Assembly: GCA_902769705.1 (NCBI GenBank)
Contig: CACXPX010000005.1
Span: 1-64,000 of the forward strand
DNA length: 64,000 nt
DNA from: an uncultured Prevotellaceae bacterium
Lineage (GTDB): Bacteria; Bacteroidota; Bacteroidia; Bacteroidales; Bacteroidaceae
Reading direction: 5' to 3'
Part shown: positions 10,225 through 19,034 of the stretch, one piece after another
Layout: every line of letters begins with the position of its first letter
Position numbering within the stretch: position 1 is the first letter of the stretch
The notes under the pieces: generated by a model
Told to the model about the DNA's origin: nothing
The model's database searches: none
Seen by the model: only the letters and a program-made list of their open reading frames with translations
Translations under genes and position numbers: made by a program

Positions 10225-10830
10225 ATGGATAAAGAAAAAAACATAAATATCGAAGACGGCAACCAAGAGGAAGTCGTCAATGAAGAGACGATGGAGCAAC
10301 AGGCCCCCATCGACGAGGAAACTTGCGACCAAAACGCAGAAGAGGATAATAATACGGAAACAACAGAGGAAGCCGAAGAGGAAAAAGATCTGGAAGCCGT
10401 GAAGGAAGAGAACGCCAAATTGCGCGACCAACTGTTGCGCACCATCGCTGAATTCGAGAACTACAAGAAGCGCACCCTGAAAGAAAAGGCTGAGCTCATC
10501 TTGAACGGTGGCGAGAAAACCATCACGGCCATCTTGCCCGTGCTCGACGATTTCGAACGCGCTTTGGCCGACACCCACACCGACGACCCAGATGCCATCA
10601 AAGAAGGAATGGAACTCATTTTCAAGAAGTTCATCAAGACTTTGGAAGGATTGGGCGTGAAGAAAATCGAGGCTCTCGACAAAGATTTCGATGTCGACTA
10701 TCACGAAGCCATCGCTATGGTTCCCGGTATGGGCGACGAGAAAAAAGGCAAGGTCATCGATTGCGTTCAGACAGGCTACATGCTCAACGAAAAGGTCATA
10801 CGCCACGCAAAAGTTGCCGTAGGACAATAA
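10225..10830 (+). CDS. grpE: Nucleotide exchange factor GrpE
   Basis: 201 residues from the ATG at 10225 (MDKEKNINIEDG). An in-frame ATG at 10192 lies within a few bases of the promoter-like element and is unlikely. A very acidic N-terminal region (1-60, rich in Glu/Gln) precedes the coiled-coil helix (AVKEENAKLRDQLLRTIAEF) and the GrpE head (PVLDDFERAL, then MVPGMGDEKKGKVIDCVQTG). GrpE releases ADP from DnaK. Its operon partner dnaJ starts 18 bases downstream; dnaK is not in the window. Confidence 0.96.
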   Translation: MDKEKNINIEDGNQEEVVNEETMEQQAPIDEETCDQNAEEDNNTETTEEAEEEKDLEAVKEENAKLRDQLLRTIAEFENYKKRTLKEKAELILNGGEKTITAILPVLDDFERALADTHTDDPDAIKEGMELIFKKFIKTLEGLGVKKIEALDKDFDVDYHEAIAMVPGMGDEKKGKVIDCVQTGYMLNEKVIRHAKVAVGQ

Positions 10831-10848
10831 ACCAACTGACTTAATTAA

Positions 10849-12018
10849 ATGGCACAAAAAAGAGATTACTATGAGGTGCTGGGTGTCAGCAAAGAGGCCT
10901 CAGAAGACGAGATAAAGAAGGCGTATCGAAAGATTGCCATCAAATACCATCCCGACCGCAACCCTGGCGACAAAGAGGCTGAGGAGAAATTCAAAGAAGC
11001 TGCCGAGGCTTATAGCGTGTTGAGCGACCAGCAAAAACGCCAGCAATACGACCAGTTCGGATTCGACGGCCCCAACATGGGTGGAGGATTCGGAGGATTC
11101 GGTGGTGGCGGATTCTCTATGGACGACATCTTCTCGATGTTTGGCGATGTCTTTGGCGGCCACGGCTTTGGTGGAGGATTCGGAGGCTTCGGTGGAGGTG
11201 GCGGAACACGTCACGCCCAATATCGTGGTGCCGACCTTAGGTTGAAAGTGCGTCTTTCGCTCAACGAGGTTGCCAACGGCGTTACCAAGAAATTCAAAGT
11301 CAGGAAAGACATCACCTGCCAGCATTGTCACGGAACTGGTGCCGAAGCTGGTAGTGGCTCTGAAACCTGTCCGAATTGTCACGGACAAGGTTATGTGGTG
11401 AAGACCGTTCGCACGATGCTTGGCATGATGCAGACTCAAACCGAATGTCCGACGTGCCACGGAGAAGGAACTGTCATCAAGAACAAATGCCACGAATGTG
11501 GTGGAACGGGTGTCGTGAAAGGCGATGAAGTGGTGGAAATCAACATTCCCGCTGGCGTGGCTGAAGGAATGGTGGTCAACGTACCAGGAAAAGGCAACGC
11601 CGGACAACACAACGGTGTCAGCGGAAACATACAGGTTTACATCGAAGAAGAGAGCAACGACACGTTTGTTCGCGATGGCCAGGACGTCATCTACAACCTG
11701 TTGCTCGACTTCCCGACAGCTGCACTTGGAGCCGAAGTGGAGATTCCCACTATTGAAGGAAGCAAGCTCAAAATAAAGATTGAACCCGGCACTCAACCCG
11801 GAAAGACCTTGCGCCTACGCGGAAAAGGACTTCCAGCCGTGCAAGGCTATGGGAACGGAAGTGGAGACCTCGTGGTGAACATCTCCGTATATGTGCCCAA
11901 AGAGCTCAGCCGCTCTGAAAAGGAAACCCTCGAACACCTCCGCCAAAGCGACAATTTCAAGGGCGACGCATCTACGAAAAAGTCCATCTTCGACAAATTC
12001 AAAAATTATTTCAGTTAA
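10849..12018 (+). CDS. dnaJ: Chaperone protein DnaJ
   Basis: 389 residues, a full type I DnaJ: J domain 1-70 with the HPD motif ([20 protein letters not shown]), a Gly/Phe-rich linker about 80-122, a zinc-binding domain with four CxxCxGxG repeats ([32 protein letters not shown]), and the C-terminal substrate-binding domains. It delivers unfolded proteins to DnaK and stimulates its ATPase. Co-transcribed with grpE. A 13-bp hairpin follows. Confidence 0.97.
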   Translation: MAQKRDYYEVLGVSKEASEDEIKKAYRKIAIKYHPDRNPGDKEAEEKFKEAAEAYSVLSDQQKRQQYDQFGFDGPNMGGGFGGFGGGGFSMDDIFSMFGDVFGGHGFGGGFGGFGGGGGTRHAQYRGADLRLKVRLSLNEVANGVTKKFKVRKDITCQHCHGTGAEAGSGSETCPNCHGQGYVVKTVRTMLGMMQTQTECPTCHGEGTVIKNKCHECGGTGVVKGDEVVEINIPAGVAEGMVVNVPGKGNAGQHNGVSGNIQVYIEEESNDTFVRDGQDVIYNLLLDFPTAALGAEVEIPTIEGSKLKIKIEPGTQPGKTLRLRGKGLPAVQGYGNGSGDLVVNISVYVPKELSRSEKETLEHLRQSDNFKGDASTKKSIFDKFKNYFS

Positions 12019-12031
12019 AAATAGCATCATC

Positions 12032-12085
12032 CAATGGGTGTTTGTTGAGCGTCAGAGGCCGGCAGACGCCCATTGTCTTTCTCTC
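12032..12085 (+). terminator. Hairpin terminator after grpE-dnaJ
   Basis: CAATGGGTGTTTG (12032-12044) pairs with CAGACGCCCATTG (12063-12075) with two G-T pairs, followed by the pyrimidine run TCTTTCTCTCC. It separates dnaJ from folC, though read-through into folC (ATG 12103) is possible because no separate folC promoter is evident. Confidence 0.6.
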
Positions 12086-12102
12086 CATAACCCCAATCAG
12101 CT

Positions 12103-13362
12103 ATGACCTACCCTGAAGCCATCGACTACCTATACAATGTCACTCCCGTTTTCGAACATGTAGGAGCATCTGCCTACAAGCCCGGATTGCACACCACCAA
12201 AATGCTCGACAAGCATTACGGACATCCGCATCGTGCCTACAAGACCATCCATGTGGCAGGGACAAACGGTAAGGGGTCGTGTTCGCATTCGCTGGCAAGC
12301 ATTCTGCAGGAGGCCGGCTATCGGGTGGGGCTCTACACATCGCCGCATCTTGTGGATTTCCGCGAGCGCATCAGGGTGAACGGTGTACCTGCCAGCGAGC
12401 AGTTTGTGGTGGATTTCGTTGAAGACTTCATCCGTTGGAACACCCCTGACCATACCGAGGAAATCCTTTACCCTTCGTTCTTTGAACTCACAACAGCGAT
12501 GGCATTCAAATACTTCGCCGAGCAGCACGTAGACATCGCCGTTGTTGAAGTGGGACTTGGAGGGCGGCTCGATTGCACGAACATCATCACTCCCGTGCTG
12601 AGCATCATCACCAATATCTCGTTCGACCACACCCAATTCTTGGGAAACACACTTGCTGAGATTGCTTCCGAGAAAGCTGGAATCATCAAGACGGGAGTGC
12701 CGGTTGTGATTGGAGAAACCGTTGAAGAAACCAAGACCGTCTTCGAAGATAAAGCATTGAAAATGAATGCTCCCATCGTTTTCGCTGAAGAATTCCATCA
12801 ACCTTCTCCCCTACCCGATTTCGAACTCAAAGGCACATACCAGAAACTCAACCTCCGCACCATTCTTTGTGCCGCCCACCAGCTTTGCAAGTTGGGAATC
12901 CTTGAGCCTGAATTCGAGGATGAAGGATGGGGAAACGCCCTGATGAATGTCACACGCAACACGGGCCTCATGGGTCGTTGGCAAACCTTGCAAGAGCACC
13001 CTCTCGTCATTTGCGACACTGGCCACAACGTTGGCGGATGGGAGTATTTGGCTCCGCAAATCAAGGCCCAGCCTTGCCGACAGCTCCGCATGGTCTTCGG
13101 AATGGTTGATGACAAAGACATCGATGCTGTTCTCGCTATGCTCCCCCAAACGGCCGTCTATTATTTCACGCAAGCCGACAACCATCGCGCCATCCCAGCC
13201 ACAGCAGTTGCTCAGAAAGCCTTGTCTCACGGCCTTCAAGGCCAACCTTTCACCACCGTTTCCGAGGCCTATCGGAAAGCGCTGGCAGATGCCAATGACG
13301 ACGACTTCATCTTTGTGGGCGGTAGCAGCTACATCGTGGCCGACCTGCTCTCCAGCCTGTGA
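12103..13362 (+). CDS. folC: Folylpolyglutamate synthase / dihydrofolate synthase
   Basis: 419 residues of the Mur ligase superfamily. The P-loop is HVAGTNGKGSCSHSLASIL (about 48-66); YTSPHLVDFRERIRVNG is the folate-family signature; VEVGLGGRLDCTN and SFDHTQFLGNTLAEIASEKA are the central ATP/Mg motifs; the C-terminal domain has CDTGHNVGGWE. It adds glutamate to dihydropteroate and folates in the cytoplasm. Its stop is followed after 17 bases by a long 22-bp-periodic repeat region. Confidence 0.95.
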   Translation: MTYPEAIDYLYNVTPVFEHVGASAYKPGLHTTKMLDKHYGHPHRAYKTIHVAGTNGKGSCSHSLASILQEAGYRVGLYTSPHLVDFRERIRVNGVPASEQFVVDFVEDFIRWNTPDHTEEILYPSFFELTTAMAFKYFAEQHVDIAVVEVGLGGRLDCTNIITPVLSIITNISFDHTQFLGNTLAEIASEKAGIIKTGVPVVIGETVEETKTVFEDKALKMNAPIVFAEEFHQPSPLPDFELKGTYQKLNLRTILCAAHQLCKLGILEPEFEDEGWGNALMNVTRNTGLMGRWQTLQEHPLVICDTGHNVGGWEYLAPQIKAQPCRQLRMVFGMVDDKDIDAVLAMLPQTAVYYFTQADNHRAIPATAVAQKALSHGLQGQPFTTVSEAYRKALADANDDDFIFVGGSSYIVADLLSSL

Positions 13363-13379
13363 CAGATTCCCTTTCCCTT

Positions 13380-13530
13380 GCGTCTGTTTTTCATTCCCTC
13401 TGCGCTGTTTTTCATATTCCTGCGTCTGTTCCTTGCTCTCCCAGCGTTTGTCTTTCACTTCCTCTGCGTTTGCTCCTCGCTTCCCAGCGTTTGTCTTTCA
13501 CTTTACTTGCATTCCCCATTTGCCGCTTCT
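13380..13530. repeat. 22-bp-period array A1 (GCGTYTG units) after folC
   Basis: Seven head-to-tail units begin at 13380, 13402, 13422, 13444, 13466, 13487 and 13509 (spacing 22, 20, 22, 22, 21, 22). Units begin GCGTCTG, GCGCTG or GCGTTTG and continue with a pyrimidine-rich half such as TCTTTCACTTCCTCT; the last is the most diverged. Two units 43 bp apart are nearly identical (CAGCGTTTGTCTTTCACTT). No inverted symmetry and no coding sense, as 22 is not a multiple of three. Confidence 0.75.
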
Positions 13531-13531
13531 G

Positions 13532-13620
13532 AGCCGCTCACTAGCCGCTTCTTACATCCTCATTAGCCGTCTTTTACCCACTCATAAGCCGTCTCTTACC
13601 CCCTCATTAGCCGCCTTTAA
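13532..13620. repeat. 22-bp-period array A2 (AGCCG units), continuous with A1
   Basis: AGCCG starts at 13532, then at 13543, 13565, 13587 and 13609: one 11-bp step followed by exact 22-bp steps. Each unit is two 11-mers, AGCCGNYTYTT then ACNYCCTCATW. It runs directly on from array A1, so roughly 240 bp downstream of folC is phased at 22 bp. Confidence 0.78.
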
Positions 13621-13874
13621 CGAGGAAGGGCTATTCGCCTCGCGTGCATTTTACCGGTATCTCTGCACTCGGCGATTTTACAGTTACAAAGATACAAAAA
13701 TTTTCTGCAACCACCAAATTCCGATCACGCTGCAGTGTGAAAATCTGTAAATTTTCGGGCCCTCAATTATTAAATAACGCTAAAACGCTCATATTCCCTT
13801 TATTTATCGGCATTTGCGGAGATCAGGGGTTCGAGAGTGGCGCTGGAGGGAGGGGGTGAGACATTTTTCAGGGG
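13621..13874. other. Intergenic remainder between the repeat arrays and the direct repeat
   Basis: No open frame with coding character, no terminator and no RNA gene seen. A CAAAGATA (13685-13692), the reverse of a TATCTTTG -7 box, has no minus-strand gene to serve. A short GGGGTTCGAGA resembling a tRNA T-loop has no matching tRNA body. Confidence 0.5.
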
Positions 13875-13909
13875 GCGAACAGTTCGAACAGATAACAGTT
13901 AGAATTCTG
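13875..13909. repeat. 35-bp direct repeat, left copy
   Basis: Begins GCGAACAGTTCGAACAGATA and ends GTTAGAATTCTG. Identical over 35 bases to 15020-15054. It contains two short palindromes, GTTCGAAC and AGAATTCT. The copies flank exactly one gene (13916-14869) with 1145 bp between their starts. Confidence 0.9.
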
Positions 13910-13915
13910 AATACA

Positions 13916-14869
13916 CTATGAGACCTCAAACACGGTCCTGTCAGCATTTGGGGTGACCGACTTGAATTTGCCCTTTATTGTCAAAAGCTTTTCAAGGCCA
14001 TTACGAAGCTCCTCAAAGAACTCCGGGGCATCGCTGAGGTCCACAATCCTTGGGCATTTTTCTGGCAATGTCGGATTCTTTACGCTCACGGCTACAGTCT
14101 TCTTCTCCGCATCGAAGATAACCTTCTCCAAGTCTTCATCCGATCTTGCAACCAATTTAATTCCATGATTGTTCAATTTGAATGTTTTTCCCCAACATGA
14201 AGCACTCCAATTACCCATCTGAAATCCCGATTCAGACACAATCTTAAATACTTTTATTCCCGAAATCTCAAACACGGTTCTGTCAGCATTTGCCTTGACT
14301 AATTCAGGTTTGCCCAAAAGTATTTCAATATCATTGCGAAGCTCCTCGAAAAATTCCGGGGCGTCGCTTAAGTCCACCATCCTTGGAGTGTCCTCTGGCA
14401 ATAGCGGATTCTTTACGCTCACGGCTACAGTCATCTTTTCCACATCGAAGATGATCTTCTCCAAGTCTTCATCTCCTCTTGCAGCCAATTGAATACCGTT
14501 ATTTATCAATTTGAATGTATTTTCACAACAATTAGCCCTCCAAGGACCTACGACCAAATGTCCCCATCTCTCCAAATGTTCGCGTGGGTCTTCCTTCAAT
14601 TCTATTCTTTCAATGGTCTTATTCTCAAAAACAGCTTCTTCATAAAGAGACCATGGCAAATTTGTTGCATAGGCCACATCGCCATCAGATTTATGGTCAA
14701 ACGTAGCTACAATTTTGTAGTCTTCTCCAAAACACTTCAAAACACTCCTCAACAGAATATATTCTAATCTAGATGTTTCTTTAGAACAGAGCGCAACGAC
14801 GTAGCCATTCACACCCATAGATGTATGGCCAATGCGGGAAATGTCTTTTCTTTCTACTTGTACATTCAT
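13916..14869 (-). CDS. Unrecognised protein with an internal ~111-residue duplication
   Basis: 317 residues, ATG at 14869 to TAG at 13916. Residues 1-105 are unique (GYVVALCSKETSRLEYILLR, then a SYEEAV-like helix). Two copies of a ~111-residue module follow, 110-203 and 221-317, each with the order W-x-A-x-C, TFKL-NxGI, DEDLEK, TVAVSVKNP, VDLSDAPEFFEELRN and NADRTVFE. The DNA copies are still close (CTCAAACACGG at 13925 and 14267, 342 bp apart), so the duplication is fairly recent. No signal peptide or membrane segment. A -7 box TATCTTTG lies at 14896-14903 (minus). Family unknown; the flanking 35-bp repeats suggest an acquired cassette. Confidence 0.75.
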   Translation of the reverse strand: MNVQVERKDISRIGHTSMGVNGYVVALCSKETSRLEYILLRSVLKCFGEDYKIVATFDHKSDGDVAYATNLPWSLYEEAVFENKTIERIELKEDPREHLERWGHLVVGPWRANCCENTFKLINNGIQLAARGDEDLEKIIFDVEKMTVAVSVKNPLLPEDTPRMVDLSDAPEFFEELRNDIEILLGKPELVKANADRTVFEISGIKVFKIVSESGFQMGNWSASCWGKTFKLNNHGIKLVARSDEDLEKVIFDAEKKTVAVSVKNPTLPEKCPRIVDLSDAPEFFEELRNGLEKLLTIKGKFKSVTPNADRTVFEVS

Positions 14870-15019
14870 AATCGTTATCGTTTTTGTTTTCGATGCAAAG
14901 ATATAGGTATTCCACGTGATGTTGATTCAGATTTATACGTATAAAAAATGGGAGCAAGCAAGAGTTGGCGCAAAAGGCGTGAGACGAAGCCTGAAAGGCT
15001 GGTAACAGCATAGGCGGGA

Positions 15020-15054
15020 GCGAACAGTTCGAACAGATAACAGTTAGAATTCTG
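15020..15054. repeat. 35-bp direct repeat, right copy
   Basis: Perfect copy of 13875-13909 in the same orientation. Bases just outside are partly shared (GTGAGAC occurs 20-45 bases upstream of both copies), so the ancestral duplicated segment may have been longer. Confidence 0.9.
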
Positions 15055-15128
15055 GCACATACTACCCGCGTCGGAAAAAGCGTTTAATTGTTTTTAACGT
15101 GGGCGAAACATCATTTTTCAACAAGAAA

Positions 15129-15160
15129 TTTGGGATTGTCGTTTTTTTTCACTTACTTTG
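15129..15160 (+). promoter_or_regulatory. Promoter for the galM-galK genes
   Basis: TTTG (15129-15132), 20 bases, TTACTTTG (15153-15160), one base from the -7 consensus. It precedes the ATG at 15196 by 35 bases and explains why longer upstream frames are not used. Confidence 0.65.
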
Positions 15161-15195
15161 CAACAAAGTATTTTATAACTAAAAACGTTTTTATC

Positions 15196-16284
15196 ATGAA
15201 CACAGCTGAAACAGAAAACATTTGTGGCCTGAGAAAAGAAGATTTCCAGACCACTGTAAACGGAAAACAAACGGATCTTTACATCCTGAAGAACAGCTTG
15301 GGAAACGAAGTGGCCATCACTAACTATGGCGGAGCATTAGTCGCCATCATGGTGCCCGACAAAGACGGCAACATGGCCAATGTGATTCAAGGACACGACA
15401 CCATCCAAGGCGTGATAGACAGCCCGGAACCTTATCTTTCAACTCTTATCGGCCGCTTCGGCAACCGCATTTGCAAGGGTAAGTTCCAGTTGAACGGCAA
15501 GGAATACAATCTGCCTATCAACAACGGTCCCAACTCGCTCCACGGCGGAAAGAAAGGCTTCAATGCCAAAGTGTGGGAAGCTCTGCAGATGAACGACCAG
15601 GCACTTGTGTTGAAATATGTGAGCCCTTATGGAGAAGAAGGCTACACCGGAGAAGTGAAAGTGACGGTTGTCTACACTTTCAACGACGATAACGAATTGG
15701 TTATCGAGTACATGGCAACCACCAACAAGAAGACCATCATCAACCTGACCAGCCACGGATTCTTCTCGCTTCAGGGAATAGCCAATCCCACCCCCACCAT
15801 CGACAACCAGATTTGCGAAATCAATGCCGATTTCTACATCCCCATCGATGAGACGAGCATTCCCACAGGCGAAATCCGCTTCGTGAAAGACACTCCATTC
15901 GACTTCCGCACCCCGAAAGCCGTCGGACAGGACATCGATGCTGACGACGAGCAAATCAAGAACGGAGCAGGATACGACCACTGCTTTGTGCTGAACAAGC
16001 GCGAGGAAGGCGAATTGAGTTTTGCCGCCAAGCTGACCGACCCCGTGAGCGGACGTACAATGGAGGTTTACACCACCGAGCCGGGCATGCAGGTTTATTC
16101 CGACAACTGGGCAACAGGATACGAGGGACAGCATGGTGCAACATTCCCACGCCGTTCGGGCATCTGCTTCGAATGCCAGCACTTCCCCGACAGTCCTAAC
16201 CGCCCCTACTTCCCCAGCGTCATCTTGCGCCCGGGCATGAAGTACAAGCAGAAGACCATTTATAAATTCGGTGTTGAGAAATAA
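15196..16284 (+). CDS. galM: Aldose 1-epimerase (cytoplasmic mutarotase)
   Basis: 362 residues from the ATG at 15196 (MNTAETENICGLRKEDF); the open frame extends to 15088 through the promoter and is not used. Family motifs: NYGGALVAIMVPDKDGN, TLIGRFGNRICKGKF, NNGPNSLHGGKKGFNAKVW (catalytic His in LHGG), NLTSHGFFSL, and FECQHFPDSPNRPYFPS at the end with the catalytic Glu. It interconverts alpha and beta galactose or glucose. No signal peptide, unlike the lipoprotein paralogue at 19107. It lies 41 bases before galK. Confidence 0.95.
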   Translation: MNTAETENICGLRKEDFQTTVNGKQTDLYILKNSLGNEVAITNYGGALVAIMVPDKDGNMANVIQGHDTIQGVIDSPEPYLSTLIGRFGNRICKGKFQLNGKEYNLPINNGPNSLHGGKKGFNAKVWEALQMNDQALVLKYVSPYGEEGYTGEVKVTVVYTFNDDNELVIEYMATTNKKTIINLTSHGFFSLQGIANPTPTIDNQICEINADFYIPIDETSIPTGEIRFVKDTPFDFRTPKAVGQDIDADDEQIKNGAGYDHCFVLNKREEGELSFAAKLTDPVSGRTMEVYTTEPGMQVYSDNWATGYEGQHGATFPRRSGICFECQHFPDSPNRPYFPSVILRPGMKYKQKTIYKFGVEK

Positions 16285-16325
16285 GAACCAAACAAATTAT
16301 TAACATAACAAAACTTAAGTAAAAC

Positions 16326-17489
16326 ATGGATATTGAATTTGTAAGAAGCCGCTTCATCAAGCACTTTGATGGCAAGACAGGAAACATCTATGCATCTCCT
16401 GGTCGTATTAACCTGATTGGCGAGCACACCGACTACAATGGTGGGTTTGTGTTCCCGGGAGCCGTAGACAAAGGAATCATGGCCGAAATGCGTCCCAATG
16501 GAACAGAAAGCACCATCCGTGCCTATTCCATCGACTTGAAAGACCGTGTTGACTTCGACTTCCACGACGGACAAGGACCTCGCGCAAGCTGGGCTCGCTA
16601 CATCTATGGTATCACGCTGGAAATGGAGAAGTTAGGCGTTCCCGTTAAAGGTTTTAATATAGCATTTGCTGGAGATGTTCCCCTTGGTGCAGGTATGTCT
16701 TCTTCGGCAGCAATGGAGAGTTGCTTCGCATGCGGATTGAACGACCTTTTCGGTGAGAACAAGGTGTCGAAGTGGGACATCGTTCTTGCTGGCCAGGCAA
16801 CAGAGCATAACTATTGCGGTGTGAATTGCGGCATCATGGACCAGTTTGCCAGCGTTTTCGGACAGGCAGGAAAACTGATGCGTCTCGACTGCCGTAGTCG
16901 CGAATTCGAATATTTCCCCTTCAACCCCGAAGGCTACAAGCTGGTGCTGCTGAACTCTTGCGTGAAGCACGAATTGGCAGGCAGCCCCTACAACGACCGT
17001 CGCAACTCTTGCGAGAACGTGGTGAAGCACATTGCCGCCAAGCATCCGGAGGGAACCTTCGAGACCCTTCGCGACTGCACTTGGGAGCAGCTTGAAGAGG
17101 TTCGCGCCGAAGTAGGTGAAGAAGACTACAAGCGCGCTCACTTCGTGCTCGGCGAGAAAGACCGTGTGTTGGCCGTGTGTGACGCATTGGTGGCTGGCGA
17201 CTATGAGACCGTTGGAAAGAAGATGTATGAAACTCACGACGGCCTTTCCAAGGAATACGAGGTTTCTTGTGAGGAGCTCGATTTCCTGAACGACATCGCC
17301 AAAGAGTGTGGTGTGACTGGTTCACGAATTATGGGTGGCGGCTTCGGTGGCTGCACCATCAACCTCGTGAAAGACGAGCTCTACGAGCCGTTCATCCAAA
17401 CCGCTTGCCAAAAATACTTCGAGAAATTTGGAAAAGCTCCAAAGGTCTATGATGTGGTTATCAGCGACGGTTCACGCAAAATCTGCTAA
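16326..17489 (+). CDS. galK: Galactokinase
   Basis: 387 residues of the GHMP kinase family with the galactokinase signature GRINLIGEHTDYNGGFVFPG (about 21-40), the ATP loop PLGAGMSSSAAMES (about 120), the Asp-containing NCGIMDQFASVFG, and the C-terminal GSRIMGGGFGGCTINLV. It phosphorylates galactose at C1 in the Leloir pathway. Context: galM upstream, sugar importer downstream; galE is 9.7 kb away and galT is not in the window. Confidence 0.97.
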   Translation: MDIEFVRSRFIKHFDGKTGNIYASPGRINLIGEHTDYNGGFVFPGAVDKGIMAEMRPNGTESTIRAYSIDLKDRVDFDFHDGQGPRASWARYIYGITLEMEKLGVPVKGFNIAFAGDVPLGAGMSSSAAMESCFACGLNDLFGENKVSKWDIVLAGQATEHNYCGVNCGIMDQFASVFGQAGKLMRLDCRSREFEYFPFNPEGYKLVLLNSCVKHELAGSPYNDRRNSCENVVKHIAAKHPEGTFETLRDCTWEQLEEVRAEVGEEDYKRAHFVLGEKDRVLAVCDALVAGDYETVGKKMYETHDGLSKEYEVSCEELDFLNDIAKECGVTGSRIMGGGFGGCTINLVKDELYEPFIQTACQKYFEKFGKAPKVYDVVISDGSRKIC

Positions 17490-17507
17490 ACAATCAAACA
17501 ATCTGCT

Positions 17508-17537
17508 GATTGGGAGTCTCTTTGCAGGCTCCCAATC
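17508..17537 (+). terminator. Hairpin between galK and the sugar importer
   Basis: GATTGGGAG (17508-17516) pairs with CTCCCAATC (17529-17537), 12-base loop. The next T-run is about 20 bases further on, so this may attenuate or stabilise mRNA rather than fully terminate. Confidence 0.5.
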
Positions 17538-17634
17538 TTAGCACAAAAACAGTATTTTTTAAACAAACAAATGACGGGGAATAACGACACTTCTCCCCTA
17601 TCTTGTTTCTGAGACATCAAAAACAACCAAAACA

Positions 17635-18921
17635 ATGAGTACTAGCAAAAATACAAATCTTGTGGCGATCATCACCATGTGCTTCATCTTTGCCATGATC
17701 AGCTTCGTCACCAACATGGGAGCACCCTTTGGCAACATTTGGGGATTCAAATACGATTTCGCCGCCTCGTGGGGTAACCTCATGAACTTCACCGCCTATC
17801 TTTTCATGGGTATCCCTTCGGGTATGCTGCTGAAGAAAATAGGTTATAAGAAAACCGCTCTTGCCGCATTGCTCGTAGGTATCATCGGTCTTGCCCTGCA
17901 ATATCTCTCCAGCGTCTATGGAGACGACATCAAGGTCAACGAGATGAACGGCGCTCCTGTGGCCCTCAACCTCTACATCTACCTCCTCGGTGCTCTTGTA
18001 TGCGGATTCTGCGTCTGCATGCTGAACACCGTTGTCAACCCCATGCTCAACATGCTTGGTGGTGGTGGAAACAAGGGTAACCAGCTCATCCAAATCGGTG
18101 GAACACTGAACTCACTCACCGCCACGCTCACCCCGCTGCTCGCAGGTGTGCTCGTGGGAACAGTTACAGAGAAGACCTCTATGACCGATGTGTCTCCCCT
18201 GCTGTTCATCGGTATGGCCGTATTCGCCATCTCGTTCATCATCATCAGCCGCGTTAACATTCCCGAGCCCAACATCGGAAAGAGCGACTCGCTCATGGAT
18301 TCCATGAAAGGCGCACTCCGTTTCCGCCATCTCATTCTGGGCGTCATCGCCATCTTCTTCTATGTCGGCGTGGAAATCGGTATTCCTATGGAGCTCAACT
18401 TCTATGTCACTAACTTCCGTGGTGGTTTCGAGGGTTCAGCCGCACTTGGTGGAACTCTGGCTGCCAGCTATTGGTTCATGATGCTTATCGGCCGCTTCTC
18501 GTCAACGCTCATATCCGGTAAAGTTAACACCAAGACCCAGATGACGGTTGTTTCGACTGTAGCCATCTGCTTGTTGCTGATTGCCATTTTCCTGCCCGAG
18601 AGTGCAACAACGACCATCGGCGGACATGAGGTGCCCCTGAAGGTGTTCTTCATCGCTGCTTGCGGACTTTGCACGTCAATCATGTGGGGTGGTATCTTCA
18701 ACCTCTCTGTCGAAGGTCTTGGCAAATACACCGAGGCTGCCAGCGGAATCTTCATGATGATGGTGGTTGGTGGTGGACTGATGCCTTGGCTCCAAGACAT
18801 CATCGCCAAGTCGAGCGGTGCCATCACAAGCTATTGGCTCCAGGTGGCTATGGTTGCCTACATCTTGTTCTACGCTCTTATTGGTTGCAAGAATGTCAAC
18901 AAAGACATCCCCGTAGAGTAA
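17635..18921 (+). CDS. MFS glucose/galactose-type sugar transporter (GluP/FucP family)
   Basis: 428 residues with about 12 membrane segments. Features of the FucP/GluP branch of the major facilitator superfamily: MGIPSGMLLKKIGYKKTALA after helix 2, the LNTVVNPMLNMLGGGGNKGN loop, and YVGVEIGIPMELNFYVTNF in the second half. Such proteins import sugar with protons across the inner membrane. Position after galM and galK points to galactose or glucose as substrate. A strong hairpin follows at 18943. Confidence 0.92.
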   Translation: MSTSKNTNLVAIITMCFIFAMISFVTNMGAPFGNIWGFKYDFAASWGNLMNFTAYLFMGIPSGMLLKKIGYKKTALAALLVGIIGLALQYLSSVYGDDIKVNEMNGAPVALNLYIYLLGALVCGFCVCMLNTVVNPMLNMLGGGGNKGNQLIQIGGTLNSLTATLTPLLAGVLVGTVTEKTSMTDVSPLLFIGMAVFAISFIIISRVNIPEPNIGKSDSLMDSMKGALRFRHLILGVIAIFFYVGVEIGIPMELNFYVTNFRGGFEGSAALGGTLAASYWFMMLIGRFSSTLISGKVNTKTQMTVVSTVAICLLLIAIFLPESATTTIGGHEVPLKVFFIAACGLCTSIMWGGIFNLSVEGLGKYTEAASGIFMMMVVGGGLMPWLQDIIAKSSGAITSYWLQVAMVAYILFYALIGCKNVNKDIPVE

Positions 18922-18942
18922 TATTACTTATAGTATAAACCG

Positions 18943-18984
18943 CATTAAGGCCTGCATTCGACATCGAATTGTGGGCCTTTAATG
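18943..18984 (+). terminator. Terminator-like hairpin after the sugar importer
   Basis: CATTAAGGCC at the base pairs with GGCCTTTAATG with one bulge, and an inner stem ATTCG/CGAAT closes the loop. It ends the galactose cluster just before the arabinose promoter. Confidence 0.6.
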
Positions 18985-18992
18985 ATTAAAAA

Positions 18993-19026
18993 GTGTAAAA
19001 ATTACACATTTATGTTATATAACATA
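18993..19026. promoter_or_regulatory. Two palindromes upstream of the arabinose promoter
   Basis: GTGTAAAAATTACAC (18993-19007) is a perfect inverted repeat of GTGTAA around AAA. TATGTTATATAACATA (19011-19026) is a perfect 16-base palindrome. The first shares its TGTAA/TTACA half-sites with the palindrome on the -7 box at 19057. They are candidate operators for the regulator encoded at 22083. Confidence 0.55.
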
Positions 19027-19034
19027 TTTTCTTT

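Noticed and set aside
13380-13620. Possible CRISPR array
   Set aside because: Units are contiguous and all degrade similarly; there is no alternation of a constant repeat with variable spacers and no cas genes. The same applies to the arrays at 27080, 35401 and 44519.
13378-13750. Plus-strand open frames after folC
   Set aside because: They translate the 22-bp repeats in shifting frames, giving Ser/Phe/Pro-rich low-complexity peptides without a family match.
13825-13850. tRNA-like T-loop (GGGGTTCGAGA)
   Set aside because: No matching acceptor, D or anticodon arms around it and no paired T stem, so not a tRNA gene.
15088-15195. 36-residue N-terminal extension of the cytoplasmic galM
   Set aside because: It spans the promoter TTTG-N20-TTACTTTG, and the extension has no homologous look; the ATG at 15196 matches the family.
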